Assembly (NCBI GenBank): GCA_964545715.1
Contig: CAZJHX010000076.1
Coordinates: forward strand, 1 to 50,457
Origin: CAZJHX01 sp964545715
GTDB taxonomy: Bacteria > Myxococcota_A > UBA9042 > GCA-2863065
Length of the DNA: 50,457 bases
Reading direction: 5' to 3'
Shown: positions 1 through 8,449 of the stretch, in pieces
Position numbering within the stretch: the stretch's first letter is position 1
Layout of the letters: every line of letters starts with the position of its first letter
Made by a program: the position numbers and the translations under genes
Notes under the pieces: model-generated
Database searches by the model: none
What the model was told of the DNA's origin: nothing
Seen by the model: the letters and a program-made list of their open reading frames with translations, nothing else

Positions 1-20
1 GTGACGCAAAAAGCGCTCAT

Positions 21-51
21 AAACGCCCTACATGATTCATGTGCGGCGTTT
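21..51 (-). terminator. Imperfect hairpin, candidate terminator
   Basis: AAACGCC (21-27) pairs with GGCGTTT (45-51), and an inner ACATGA/TCATGT (30-35 and 37-42) extends the stem across one C-C mismatch and a wobble. It lies just past the stop of the minus-strand gene at 61. On the minus strand a T5 run (12-8) follows the stem after 8 nt, further away than in a textbook intrinsic terminator. Confidence 0.4.
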
Positions 52-60
52 GTGGGCCGG

Positions 61-969
61 TTACGGCGCGGGGGGAGACCAGGTCATGACGGTGTCGGTT
101 TCTTGGGTGAGACCCGCGCTTTCGTAGAGGGCGAGCGCCGGGGCGTTGTCCGGGCGCAGGTGCAGGGTGACCTGGACGCTGCCCAGTTGGACTGCCGCGG
201 CCTTGATCACGGTCAGCAAGGCGTCGGCCAGGCCGCGGCGGCGGTGGTCCGGGGCGACGTAGAGATCGTCGATGAAGAGCTGGGTGGCGCCCTCGGCGGT
301 GGCGGTGATTCGCTTGATGTCGGCAAATCCGACGACCTGGTCGGCGTGCTCGGCCACAAAAATGAAGGTGTCGGGGGCGGCCTCTAGCGCCTGGGTGACG
401 TGGGCGCGCAGGTTTTCGGGGACGCTGGACCACTCCACCTCGGCCAGGGCGCTCATCAGGCGGGCGACGTCGGGTGCATCCCAGCGGGTAGCCAGGCGTA
501 CTTGTGGGTGGACGGCGTTCAGGGCGTCGGTTTGGGAGGTCACGGCGCCGAGGGGGCGGCTGCCGTGGGGGCCTCCGAAGCGCGGGAGGGCGTCGTCGTG
601 GGTGACCCAGGCGGCGCGCTCCTCCCAGAAGAGGTGGCCGGCGGGTTTGCGGTGCGGGCCTCCGTCCACCGTGGCGGCGACGACGTGGACCTGGTGGAAC
701 CAGGCGGTGGAGTCCATGACGAGGAGCGTGCTGCACCGGCGGCAGAAGCGTCGGAAGGTGCCCTCCGAGGATTCGTACGCGCCCAGATCGTCTGCGCCCT
801 GTGTGATGCGAAAGCGTTGGGCGCGGACCCCCAGCCAGGTGACGAAGGGCGCGCCGTGCGTCGCTCGGCAGGTGCCGCAGTGGCAGTGGGCGCACCAGCT
901 GGACGGCGGCTTGATCTCGTACCGGACGTGACCGCAGGCGCAGCCACCAACTTGCAGGGTCTCCCTCAT
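61..969 (-). CDS. GFA (Mss4-like zinc) domain fused to GNAT acetyltransferase
   Basis: 302 aa. Residues 1 to about 115 form a GFA/CENP-V-type zinc fold with Cys pairs in GCACGH, CHCGTCR and FCRRC. This is the fold of glutathione-dependent formaldehyde-activating enzyme relatives, whose substrates are mostly unknown. Residues from about 150 to the end form a GNAT N-acetyltransferase: LYVAPDHRRRGLADALL carries the acetyl-CoA pyrophosphate-binding loop, and the C-terminal NAPALALYESAGL is the usual last GNAT strand and helix. The ATG at 969 was chosen because GFA homology starts directly after it; the open frame runs further up, through the neighbouring promoter, without recognisable protein. 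No Shine-Dalgarno sequence is visible. It is divergent from the lipoprotein gene at 1002. The two domains are clear; their joint role is unknown. Confidence 0.85.
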   Translation of the reverse strand: MRETLQVGGCACGHVRYEIKPPSSWCAHCHCGTCRATHGAPFVTWLGVRAQRFRITQGADDLGAYESSEGTFRRFCRRCSTLLVMDSTAWFHQVHVVAATVDGGPHRKPAGHLFWEERAAWVTHDDALPRFGGPHGSRPLGAVTSQTDALNAVHPQVRLATRWDAPDVARLMSALAEVEWSSVPENLRAHVTQALEAAPDTFIFVAEHADQVVGFADIKRITATAEGATQLFIDDLYVAPDHRRRGLADALLTVIKAAAVQLGSVQVTLHLRPDNAPALALYESAGLTQETDTVMTWSPPAP

Positions 970-1001
970 GGCGTCGTGAACGCTATATACTGGTCGGCGC
1001 C
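970..1001. promoter_or_regulatory. Bidirectional promoter with palindromic TATATA
   Basis: The 32-nt gap between the divergent starts at 969 (minus) and 1002 (plus) contains TATATA at 984-989. It is its own reverse complement, so it can act as a -10 box on either strand. It sits 14 nt from the minus start and 12 nt from the plus start, leaving leaders of only a few nucleotides and no room for a ribosome binding site. No convincing -35 box was found on either side. This is an inference from position and sequence. Confidence 0.5.
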
Positions 1002-4000
1002 ATGATGCAGCGCTTTTCAATTGTCTTGTTGATGTTGGTCGCATGTTCCGAGCCCGATCGCGCAACCGTCGCGCCCGGAGATAAGAAGGACGCGGTCGAC
1101 CCGGTGTTTGATTCACAGGTGGAGTACGACCCGGGGCCGGACCCACAGACGGATGCCGAGGTCGATGTGCCGGTCGACCCGATCAGCGAGGACTTCGGCG
1201 ACGCCTGCGACGGTCCGGCGGATTGCAGCACCGGGTTCTGCGTCGAGGGCAGCGAAGGGACGGTCTGCACGGAGGCGTGTGTGGACAGCTGTCCAAACGG
1301 ATGGGACTGCAAGCAGGTGTATTGGCCGACAACGGACCTGCTGTTCTTGTGTGTGCCGCGGCATATCCGGTTGTGCCGGCCGTGCAACGAAAACGACGAC
1401 TGCCATGTCGGGTATCTGGAGAACCAGGGCGCTGGGTGCGTGGCGGGGGGCGACGACGGGTCTTTTTGCGGCGGCGACTGCGCAGATACGCCCTGCCCTG
1501 TCGGCTTCGATTGCGCCGACGCAACCCTGGCGAACGGCGCGCAGAGCAAGCAGTGTGTGCCCGCCGACGGCGCGGCCTGCGAGTGTAAGCCGGCCTGGGC
1601 GAGCCTCAATCTGACGACGGCATGCGTCAACGCCAACGACTCGGGCTCGTGCTCCGGACAGCGCCACTGCGGCGCCGACGGGCTGACCGCATGCGACGCG
1701 GCCGTGCCTGGGCCGGAGGTCTGCGACGACGTGGACAACGACTGCGACGGCGGCGTGGACAACATCGGCGGCGAGTCATGCCAGACGACCAACGAGTACG
1801 GCAGCTGCACCGGACAGATCGTGTGCGAGCCCGGCCAGGGCGAGCAGTGCACGGCGCCTGAGCCGCTGGAAGAGGTCTGCAACAAACTGGACGACAACTG
1901 CGACGGCGCGATCGACGAGGGCACATGCGACGACGGCGTCGCGTGCACTGACAACGTGTGCTTGGACGACGGACAGTGCTCCAACCCGGTGTCCGCGAAC
2001 TCCTGCCTGATCGACGGCTCTTGCTACGCGGCCACAGACGCTAATCCGGCGGACCCGTGCCTGCAGTGCCTGCCGGACGTCTCGTCGACCGAGTGGACCA
2101 ACGCAGACGGCCAGTCGTGCGACGACGGCGTGGCCTGCACTCACAGCGACACGTGCCTCGCGGGCGCATGCGCGGGCGAGGACTACGCGTGCACGGACGG
2201 TCTGGACTGCACGGCCGACACCTGCGACGGCGAGGGCGGGTGCATCTATCTGCCGGCGCCCGGCACCTGCGCCATCGGGACGGCGTGCTGGTCTGCCGAC
2301 GACCTCAACCCCGACAACGACTGCACCGCGTGCCAGCCCGACGTGGATCCCGGCGTCTGGACCGCCACCGACGGCGCTGCCTGCGACGACGGCGCCGCAT
2401 GCACGCACACCGATCTGTGCTCGAACGACGCCTGCTCAGGCACCAGTTATGCGTGCGACGATGGAAACCCGTGCACTGCGGACGCGTGCGACGGGGCCGG
2501 CGAATGCACCTTCACAGCCACCGGGGAGGGCGGCGCGTGTGACGACGGCCAGGCGTGCACCTCCGGCGACGTCTGCACCGGCGGCGTCTGCACCGGCCAG
2601 GACTATGCCTGCGACGACAGCGAGGGCTGCACCGCCGACTCCTGCGACGGCCTGGGCGGCTGCCTCTTTGACGCCATTAACGAGGGTGACGCGTGCAACG
2701 ACTCGGACCCGTGCACCCTCGACGAGACCTGCAAGAGCGGCGTCTGCGAGGGCACCGCCAAAGACTGCTCAGCCCTGTCCAACCAGTGCAACACGGGCGT
2801 CTGTAACGCGGGCTCGGGCGCGTGCGAGGCCCAGCCGAAATCGGCCGCGTGCGACGACAACAACGCCTGCACGACCAACGACCAGTGGCTGGGCGGCCCC
2901 GGCGCCGGGCCCCACAAGGACGGCCGCGCCCTGAACACCCAATCCACCTTGGGCACGTGGATCGCGGGCTCCTGCGAGAAGCTGCTGGTCTCCGGCGCCT
3001 GCAACGACAACGACCCCTGCACGACCAACGACCAGTGCCAGGGCGATCAGTGCACCGGCTCACCGACCGACTGCTCGCTGCTCAACGACGCCTGCAACGT
3101 GGGGGTATGCCAGGGCGGCGGCTGCGTCAAACAGCCCAAGCCGGGGTTCTGCACGGACAACAACAACTGCACGATCTCCGACCAGTGCGTCAACGGCACC
3201 TGCGTCGGCCAGCCGATGGACTGCTCCTTCCTGAACTCAGCGTGCACCCAGGGCGTCTGCCAGGGCGGCAGCTGCACTCAACAAAACGTGGCCGGGTCAT
3301 GCACCGACAACAACAGCTGCACCGTGGGCGACCAATGCGTCGGTGGCAGCTGCCAGGGCTCGCCCAAGGACTGCAGCGGCCAGACCGACCAGTGCAACAA
3401 CGGCGTCTGTACCAACGGCGTGTGCAACAAGATCCCCAAAGCAGGCAGCTGCAACGACAGCGACTCATGCACCAGCAACGACACCTGCATCGGCGGCTCC
3501 TGCCAGGGCACCCCCAAGAACTGCTCCGGCCTCAACGACCAATGCAACACCGGCGTCTGCGCCAACGGCACGTGCTTCAAGAGCCCCAAATCAGGCAGCT
3601 GCAGCGACTCCAACGCCTGCACGACCACCGACAAATGCATCGGCGGCGCCTGCGTCGGCACCCCCAAGAACTGCAGCTACCTGAACGACCAGTGCAACAC
3701 GGGCGTCTGCAGCGGCGGCTCCTGCTCCAAGTCGGCCAAGTCGGGCTCCTGCAACGACAACAACAGCTGCACCAGCAACGACACCTGCAGCGGCGGCTCC
3801 TGCTCGGGCTCCGCGATCACGGACAACTTCGAGTCAAACAACAGCTACGTGGGCAAACACGTCTCAGACGTGACCGACTGCGCAGGCCTGGACAAGTCGC
3901 TCAGCGCCAGCCTCTATCCCAGCGGCGACATCGACTGGTTCTGGTTCAAGGTCAGCGATACCACGGGCTGCGACGTGCAGCCCAAGATCACGCTGACCCC

Positions 4001-4280
4001 GCCCAGCGGGACGAACTACCAGCTATGCGCGTATTTTGAGTGCAACAACGGCAGCGACGTCGACCTGAACTGCCTGGAAGGCTCGAAGGTCTCCGGCCCC
4101 AAGGCCGGCACGGCCGGGTGCTGCTCAACGAAGTCCGGCTCCCAGGCCGAGTCTGTACGCCTTGGGCCACAGTGCAGCTTCGCTGGACTGGGAGACGAGA
4201 GCGGCTACATCGACATCAAGGTCTACAAGTCCAGCGGAAACACCTGCAGCAGCTACACCCTGAAATGGGGCGACTCCTGA
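1002..4280 (+). CDS. Cys-rich repeat lipoprotein with MopE-type motifs and C-terminal PPC-like domain
   Basis: 1092 aa. A type II signal peptide ends in the lipobox LMLVAC. An acidic/Pro linker (about 25-65) and a Cys-rich head follow. Two MopE-type metal-binding motifs come next: EVCDDVDNDCDGGVD near 245 and EVCNKLDDNCDGAIDEG near 290. Then comes a long array of about 40-50 residue Cys repeats built on CNDNNSCTSNDTCIGGSC and LNDQCNTGVC (roughly 300-940). The last 150 residues (from ITDNFESN) resemble a pre-peptidase C-terminal-type beta domain. One repeat unit (residues 625-657) has lost all its cysteines. The start is ATGATG with no Shine-Dalgarno sequence. The next gene begins inside the stop codon (TGATG). 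Probably a surface-anchored stalk or adhesin; the partner is unknown. Confidence 0.85.
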   Translation: MMQRFSIVLLMLVACSEPDRATVAPGDKKDAVDPVFDSQVEYDPGPDPQTDAEVDVPVDPISEDFGDACDGPADCSTGFCVEGSEGTVCTEACVDSCPNGWDCKQVYWPTTDLLFLCVPRHIRLCRPCNENDDCHVGYLENQGAGCVAGGDDGSFCGGDCADTPCPVGFDCADATLANGAQSKQCVPADGAACECKPAWASLNLTTACVNANDSGSCSGQRHCGADGLTACDAAVPGPEVCDDVDNDCDGGVDNIGGESCQTTNEYGSCTGQIVCEPGQGEQCTAPEPLEEVCNKLDDNCDGAIDEGTCDDGVACTDNVCLDDGQCSNPVSANSCLIDGSCYAATDANPADPCLQCLPDVSSTEWTNADGQSCDDGVACTHSDTCLAGACAGEDYACTDGLDCTADTCDGEGGCIYLPAPGTCAIGTACWSADDLNPDNDCTACQPDVDPGVWTATDGAACDDGAACTHTDLCSNDACSGTSYACDDGNPCTADACDGAGECTFTATGEGGACDDGQACTSGDVCTGGVCTGQDYACDDSEGCTADSCDGLGGCLFDAINEGDACNDSDPCTLDETCKSGVCEGTAKDCSALSNQCNTGVCNAGSGACEAQPKSAACDDNNACTTNDQWLGGPGAGPHKDGRALNTQSTLGTWIAGSCEKLLVSGACNDNDPCTTNDQCQGDQCTGSPTDCSLLNDACNVGVCQGGGCVKQPKPGFCTDNNNCTISDQCVNGTCVGQPMDCSFLNSACTQGVCQGGSCTQQNVAGSCTDNNSCTVGDQCVGGSCQGSPKDCSGQTDQCNNGVCTNGVCNKIPKAGSCNDSDSCTSNDTCIGGSCQGTPKNCSGLNDQCNTGVCANGTCFKSPKSGSCSDSNACTTTDKCIGGACVGTPKNCSYLNDQCNTGVCSGGSCSKSAKSGSCNDNNSCTSNDTCSGGSCSGSAITDNFESNNSYVGKHVSDVTDCAGLDKSLSASLYPSGDIDWFWFKVSDTTGCDVQPKITLTPPSGTNYQLCAYFECNNGSDVDLNCLEGSKVSGPKAGTAGCCSTKSGSQAESVRLGPQCSFAGLGDESGYIDIKVYKSSGNTCSSYTLKWGDS
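2874..2972 (+). repeat. Cysteine-free unit inside the Cys-repeat array
   Basis: Residues 625-657 of the lipoprotein at 1002 keep the repeat spacing (NDQ-x-LGG, then KD-x-x-ALNTQ-x-TLGT-x-IAGSC), but the expected cysteines read Trp629, Gly641, Ser648 and Trp653, and the one expected near 633-634 is also absent. The frame is intact on both sides. The codons TGG, GGC and TCC are each one base from TGC. Confidence 0.75.
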
Positions 4281-5116
4281 TGCGGCGGCTTCTGGCGTGC
4301 CTGTGCCTCATCGCTTGTGGCACCGACGCCGAGCCGCCGGCTCCAGAACCCGACGCCGGTGTGCAGGTGATCGGCGCCTGCGACGGTCCCGTGACCGTCG
4401 ACGGAGTGTTCACCGGGTGGCCTGAGTGTCGGGAGTACGTGGCGCGGCTCGCCGGGGTGCACGCGGACCTGTATGTGCGATACGCGCCACCGGCGCTGTT
4501 TGTTTTGAGCGACTGGCACTCGCGGGCGGACGCAATCGAAGACTGCCAGCACAGCGCGTTTCACCTGACGACCGGCAAGGGGACGCAGGTGTGGAACGTG
4601 CGCGTATTCGGCGACCAGCGCATCGAAGTGGACCTCAACGGGCAGAACTATCCCGGGAGTCCGATTGGTGGTGCCGGCCTCGGCGGGTCGCTCGGACACG
4701 AGGAGGACCACGCTATCTACGAGTTCAGCCTGGACGCGCCTTCCGGGTTTCTCACCATGACAACCTCGGCGCCCGGCGACGGAGCGGCCGGATGCGACGC
4801 GGTGACCGACGAGCCCACCGTATTTGCCGGAAAGCTGCAGCCTGACGGAGACGTGGACGTCGCGGTGGCGACCGGACCCGTGTTGGCAAACCTGGCGCCC
4901 AAAGGCGGCCCTCCCGGCGAGCCCGTCACTGTGCATGGGCACAACCTCGGCGCGAAGGCGGCGTTGATCACGATCGGCGGTGCGGCTGCCGACGTCGTCA
5001 GCTGGAGCGACACGCTAATCGAGCTCACGGTTCCAGAAACGAAGACGGGCGCCTCAGATGTCGTCGTGGACCTGGACGGGGTGCTCAGCAACCCGCTGGC
5101 GTTTCAAGTCAACTAA
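4280..5116 (+). CDS. Lipoprotein with CBM9/DOMON-like and IPT/TIG domains
   Basis: 278 aa. The signal peptide MRRLLACLCLIAC gives a lipidated Cys followed by GTDAEPPAPEPDAG. Residues about 35-190 (VTVDGVFTGWPECREYV onward) look like a CBM9/DOMON-type beta sandwich, a fold often used for carbohydrate or redox-cofactor binding; this assignment is tentative. Residues about 195-278 (VLANLAPKGGPPGEPVTVHG) form an IPT/TIG immunoglobulin-like domain. The ATG shares its A with the TGA of the upstream gene, so translation is probably coupled; GGGGCGA a few bases upstream may serve as the ribosome binding site. An in-frame ATG at 4265 is possible but gives a worse signal peptide. It ends one base before the convergent gene's stop. 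Likely expressed and displayed with the Cys-repeat lipoprotein. Confidence 0.8.
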   Translation: MRRLLACLCLIACGTDAEPPAPEPDAGVQVIGACDGPVTVDGVFTGWPECREYVARLAGVHADLYVRYAPPALFVLSDWHSRADAIEDCQHSAFHLTTGKGTQVWNVRVFGDQRIEVDLNGQNYPGSPIGGAGLGGSLGHEEDHAIYEFSLDAPSGFLTMTTSAPGDGAAGCDAVTDEPTVFAGKLQPDGDVDVAVATGPVLANLAPKGGPPGEPVTVHGHNLGAKAALITIGGAAADVVSWSDTLIELTVPETKTGASDVVVDLDGVLSNPLAFQVN

Positions 5117-7312
5117 CTAAGGCTCGGCGCAGGCCTCGCCGGTGTCCTTCCAGCCCAGAGATAGCGTGGCGCCCTCCATGATCAGGCCGTCGGCGCGGCC
5201 GATCCAATACGGCGTGAACATGCCCAGCATCGGCCACTGCGTGTCCATGCCCACGCCGCCGTACTCCCGCTTTACCATCCACGGATCCATCTGCCACAGC
5301 ATCGTGCCGCCGATGCGCTTGGACAGCGGCAGTGGATCGGCAGAGCGAATCGGGACGCCGTCGATCTTCGGGGGCGGCACCTCGATGCCGAACACGGTGA
5401 CCGGCTCCTCGCACACGGTCCACTCCGCGTCGCCCGGCGCGATCTCCTCCAGCGGCACCGCGGGGTCCGGCTTGTCCACGAAGTTCCGCGGGTAGGCGCG
5501 ATCGGGCTCCAGCTTGTCGTCCGGGTTCATACCGTACGTGGCCAGGCGGTCGACGTTCTCCTGCACGAACGCGGCCCGGTCAGGGTCGGTCGTCTCGTCC
5601 ACCATGCGCCCGTACAAGACGCCGAAGAAGCAGTCCTCGCGCGCGCCGTCCCACTTCTCGCGCGCCTCCTCGCGCGCCACCGCTGAAAGCCCGGCCCAAA
5701 ACAGTGGATAGGTGGTTTTGTCCACACGCGCGAGCACGTTGTACAGCGACGGGTACCCGATGCTGGGCGCATAATGCGGCGCGCAGTACTTCGGCAGCTG
5801 AAAGGCGCCCCACAGCTTCATGATCGGCTCCCAACCCACGCCGTCGCCCAACAGCGACTCCACAAACGCGATGTATGCGTCGTCGCCCGTCACGTAGTGC
5901 GCCGTCAGCGCCCACTGCAGGACAAACAGCATGTCCGACGGACGCACCGTGACGTGCATCGACCACGCGATCGGGACCGGGCCCGCCTTGTTTTCACGCT
6001 GTGCAAGCTCCAACAGCTTCAGGACAAAGACCGGGTCCGCCGCGTCATAGATCAGCTCCGGATCCGCCTCCATCGGCGGGCCGGCCGGGCACGCGGCGTC
6101 AAACTTGTCCAGGTGATCCGGATGCGGCTGCTCCATGATGAAGAACGTGAGCTCGTCCAGCTCAGACGGGTCCAGGTCATCGGGGTCCAGCGTGACCGAC
6201 GGACCCGCAAAGTAGGTCGTCACCGCCTCCAGAATGTCGCCTGCCTGCTGTAGATTGATGATCTTGCCCCGCTTCAACCGGTTCATCGTGCACGGCAGCT
6301 CCGCTTTGACCACACCTCGCAGCCGCTCTTCCTCCTCCCCCTGCCCCAGCAGGTCGTACGCCAGCAGGACCCCGGGCAGGCTGCGCACGTACATGTCGCG
6401 CGACGCATCCGCCATCACCCGCGGCTGGGTCGCGTACGGGGCGCCCTCGATCTCCACGCCCTCGGTGTAATAGGCGGGCAGCCGGTCCAGCAGCGCCTCT
6501 CGAATCGGAAACAGAAAGTGTCCGTCCGAGCCGTCCGCGATGCGATGCGGCGAGATCGCCTTGCCCCAGTGCCCCTTGGGCCGCGGGGCGCCATCCGGCA
6601 GCATCGCAAAGTGTGAGCGCGCCAGCTGGCCCGGCACATCCATGACCTCGTACAAGAACATCATGTCGCCGAAGTGCTGCAGCATACGCTGATAGTCCGC
6701 CGAGTTGCCGGTCACCTGGTACCTGGCGGCGGCCCCCCAGAGCGCCGTGCCTGTCCACCCGGACGCGTCACCGATGCCGTTGTAGCGCTCAAAATACTCG
6801 GGCTTGGACCACTCCGACTCGGGGGTACCGGCCAGCACCGCCTGAGTGAAGTCGACGTCCGACGCCTGCCCGTTCATGCGGTGGTATCGATCGTAGAAGC
6901 GCTCAAACGTGTAGGCCTGCAGCGTCATCGGCGGCACGTCCGTCGCCCAGTCCCCTACCCCCGCATCGTAAAGCGTACAGCGCCTCAGCGTCTCGTCAGT
7001 GCACACCTCGTCCCCGATCACCGCGCACGACGTCACCTCAGCCGGCAGCAGCGCCTTGGCGGGCGGCGACACGAACGCGCTAAAACGCGGAGTCGGCTCG
7101 ACCGCCGGCTCATCCACGTCCGGCACAGTGGCGTCCGGCACAGCGGTGTCCGGGACGTCAGGCTCCGCGGGCACATCGGGCGGGGGTACGTCATTTGTGA
7201 CCACATCGGCGACCACTTCCGGGTAGGCGACCGGCGGCGCCACAGGGTCATCGCTACAGGCCGAGGCCACGGCCCCCACCAGCACTAAGCGCATCCACCT
7301 CATCTGTGTCAT
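5117..7312 (-). CDS. Large lipoprotein of unknown function
   Basis: 731 aa. The signal peptide MRWMRLVLVGAVASAC is followed by SDD and a Pro/Val/Asp linker to about residue 75. The rest is a globular, aromatic- and helix-rich protein with a few scattered cysteines. Segments such as YQRMLQHFGDMMFLYEVMD and DMYVRSLPGVLLAYDLLGQG suggest a helical-barrel (alpha/alpha toroid) architecture, as in many secreted polysaccharide-active enzymes, but I see no catalytic signature and assign no activity. The ATG at 7312 lies 6 nt after a TACACT -10 box, which favours a leaderless start; in-frame ATGs at 7303 and 7294 would also keep the signal peptide. It ends directly against the convergent IPT lipoprotein gene. 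Confidence 0.8.
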   Translation of the reverse strand: MTQMRWMRLVLVGAVASACSDDPVAPPVAYPEVVADVVTNDVPPPDVPAEPDVPDTAVPDATVPDVDEPAVEPTPRFSAFVSPPAKALLPAEVTSCAVIGDEVCTDETLRRCTLYDAGVGDWATDVPPMTLQAYTFERFYDRYHRMNGQASDVDFTQAVLAGTPESEWSKPEYFERYNGIGDASGWTGTALWGAAARYQVTGNSADYQRMLQHFGDMMFLYEVMDVPGQLARSHFAMLPDGAPRPKGHWGKAISPHRIADGSDGHFLFPIREALLDRLPAYYTEGVEIEGAPYATQPRVMADASRDMYVRSLPGVLLAYDLLGQGEEEERLRGVVKAELPCTMNRLKRGKIINLQQAGDILEAVTTYFAGPSVTLDPDDLDPSELDELTFFIMEQPHPDHLDKFDAACPAGPPMEADPELIYDAADPVFVLKLLELAQRENKAGPVPIAWSMHVTVRPSDMLFVLQWALTAHYVTGDDAYIAFVESLLGDGVGWEPIMKLWGAFQLPKYCAPHYAPSIGYPSLYNVLARVDKTTYPLFWAGLSAVAREEAREKWDGAREDCFFGVLYGRMVDETTDPDRAAFVQENVDRLATYGMNPDDKLEPDRAYPRNFVDKPDPAVPLEEIAPGDAEWTVCEEPVTVFGIEVPPPKIDGVPIRSADPLPLSKRIGGTMLWQMDPWMVKREYGGVGMDTQWPMLGMFTPYWIGRADGLIMEGATLSLGWKDTGEACAEP

Positions 7313-7324
7313 TGGGCGAGTGTA
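7313..7324 (-). promoter_or_regulatory. -10 box TACACT for a leaderless transcript
   Basis: On the minus strand TACACT (7324-7319) lies six bases before the ATG at 7312. A transcription start at the usual distance would coincide with the A of the ATG. The hexamer matches TATAAT at four of six positions, including the key A at the second and T at the last. No strong -35 box is evident. Confidence 0.45.
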
Positions 7325-7404
7325 GCCGATCCAAACCGGCGCAACTGCGCCACAAAAGTGATCCGAATTGAACCAGATCTCATACCCATCGCTGTACTGC
7401 TCTA

Positions 7405-7420
7405 TGGCACGCCTCTCGCA
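7405..7420 (+). promoter_or_regulatory. Sigma-54-like -24/-12 promoter of the SPFH gene
   Basis: TGGCACG-CCTC-TCGCA matches the sigma-54 consensus TGGCACG-N4-TTGCW except for one C in the -12 part, with GG (7406-7407) and GC (7418-7419) separated by exactly 10 nt. The predicted start near 7431 leaves a 14-nt leader that contains AAGGAG at 7433-7438. I did not identify an activator binding site upstream; it would fall inside the divergent gene. Confidence 0.5.
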
Positions 7421-7444
7421 CACCCGGCGGCCAAGGAGCACAAG

Positions 7445-8449
7445 ATGACCGACACCGCCCGCGAAAATCTGGGATGGCGCACCGGACGCCCCGTCGAGGA
7501 CCCTGAGAAGACCAAAGCCTGGGGCTGGATCACCGTCAAGCCGTCAGAGTACCTGGTCCACTGCCGGCGCGGCGCCGTTCTGCCCGGCGGCGGTCAAGGC
7601 GCGACCTGCTTCAAGCGCCCACACGACTCCATCGCCGTCGTCCCAACGTCCTTTCAGCGACTGCAATTCGTCGCCGACCAGGTCACGCTCGAGCGGATCG
7701 GCGTCGCCGTCACCGGCCTCGCCGTCTACCGAATCGCCGATCCGCTGCTGGCTTACCGTGTGCTGAACTTCAGCTACCCGGAGCGCGCCCAGGAGAAGCT
7801 GGAGGCGACCCTGACCGAGATGCTGATCGGGGCCACCCGCCGCCTGGTCGCCAACCTGAGCGTTGACGAGTGCCTGCAGCAGCGCAAAGCCGCCCTGGCC
7901 GACGAGCTGCTGCGCGAGATCGCGCCCGTCATCGGCGGCCGCGGCCACCCCGAGGACACGGCACCGCAGGGCTGGGGCATCGTGCTGGACACCATCGAGA
8001 TCCAGGAGGTGCGCATCCTCTCCGAGGCGGTCTTCGCGGCCATGCAGACCCCGTATCGCGCCAAGCTCGAGCGCGAGGCCCGGCTGGCCCGCGCGGACGC
8101 CGAAAAGCAGTCGGCCCTCAGCGAGGCCGCCGCGGAGCGCGAGATCGAGCTGGAGCGCGCTGATGTTGCCGCCGCCGTCCGGGCCCGCCATGCCGAGGTC
8201 GCCGAAGAGGAGGCGCGGGCCGAGATCGCTGCCCACGAGGTCAAAGCGCGCGCCCAGCAGCTGCGCGTGCAGCTGAAGCGAGACGAATGGGCGGCCGAGC
8301 TGGAGCAGGAGGCCGCCGAGGCCGCAGTGGAGAACGACATCAAGATGCGCCGCGCCGAGATCAACCAGGCCAACGCCAAGGCGCAACCCAATCGCTACGC
8401 CGCCATCTCCCAGGGCATCGCCGCCACCGTGGACCTGCTGACGCCCTGA
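7445..8449 (+). CDS. SPFH/band-7 (stomatin/flotillin-like) protein
   Basis: 334 aa. Residues about 25-190 have the SPFH/band-7 pattern: a beta-rich start (ITVKPSEYLVHCRRGAVL), VTLERIGVAVTGLAVYRIADPLLAY, then the helical LEATLTEMLIGATRRLVANLSVDECL. Residues about 205-310 are a long Ala/Glu/Arg coiled coil (KLEREARLARADAEKQSAL onward), as in flotillins and stomatins, which oligomerise on membranes and organise lipid domains or respond to membrane stress. There is no signal peptide or clear transmembrane helix, so membrane contact would be peripheral or through lipids. The ATG at 7445 is set by AAGGAG six bases upstream. A sigma-54-like promoter precedes it. It ends one base before the stop of the convergent oxidase gene. 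Confidence 0.8.
   Translation: MTDTARENLGWRTGRPVEDPEKTKAWGWITVKPSEYLVHCRRGAVLPGGGQGATCFKRPHDSIAVVPTSFQRLQFVADQVTLERIGVAVTGLAVYRIADPLLAYRVLNFSYPERAQEKLEATLTEMLIGATRRLVANLSVDECLQQRKAALADELLREIAPVIGGRGHPEDTAPQGWGIVLDTIEIQEVRILSEAVFAAMQTPYRAKLEREARLARADAEKQSALSEAAAEREIELERADVAAAVRARHAEVAEEEARAEIAAHEVKARAQQLRVQLKRDEWAAELEQEAAEAAVENDIKMRRAEINQANAKAQPNRYAAISQGIAATVDLLTP

Noticed and set aside
1..387. Open frame on the plus strand at the left edge
   Set aside because: It is antisense to the GNAT domain, Gly/Asp/Val-rich and without recognisable features.
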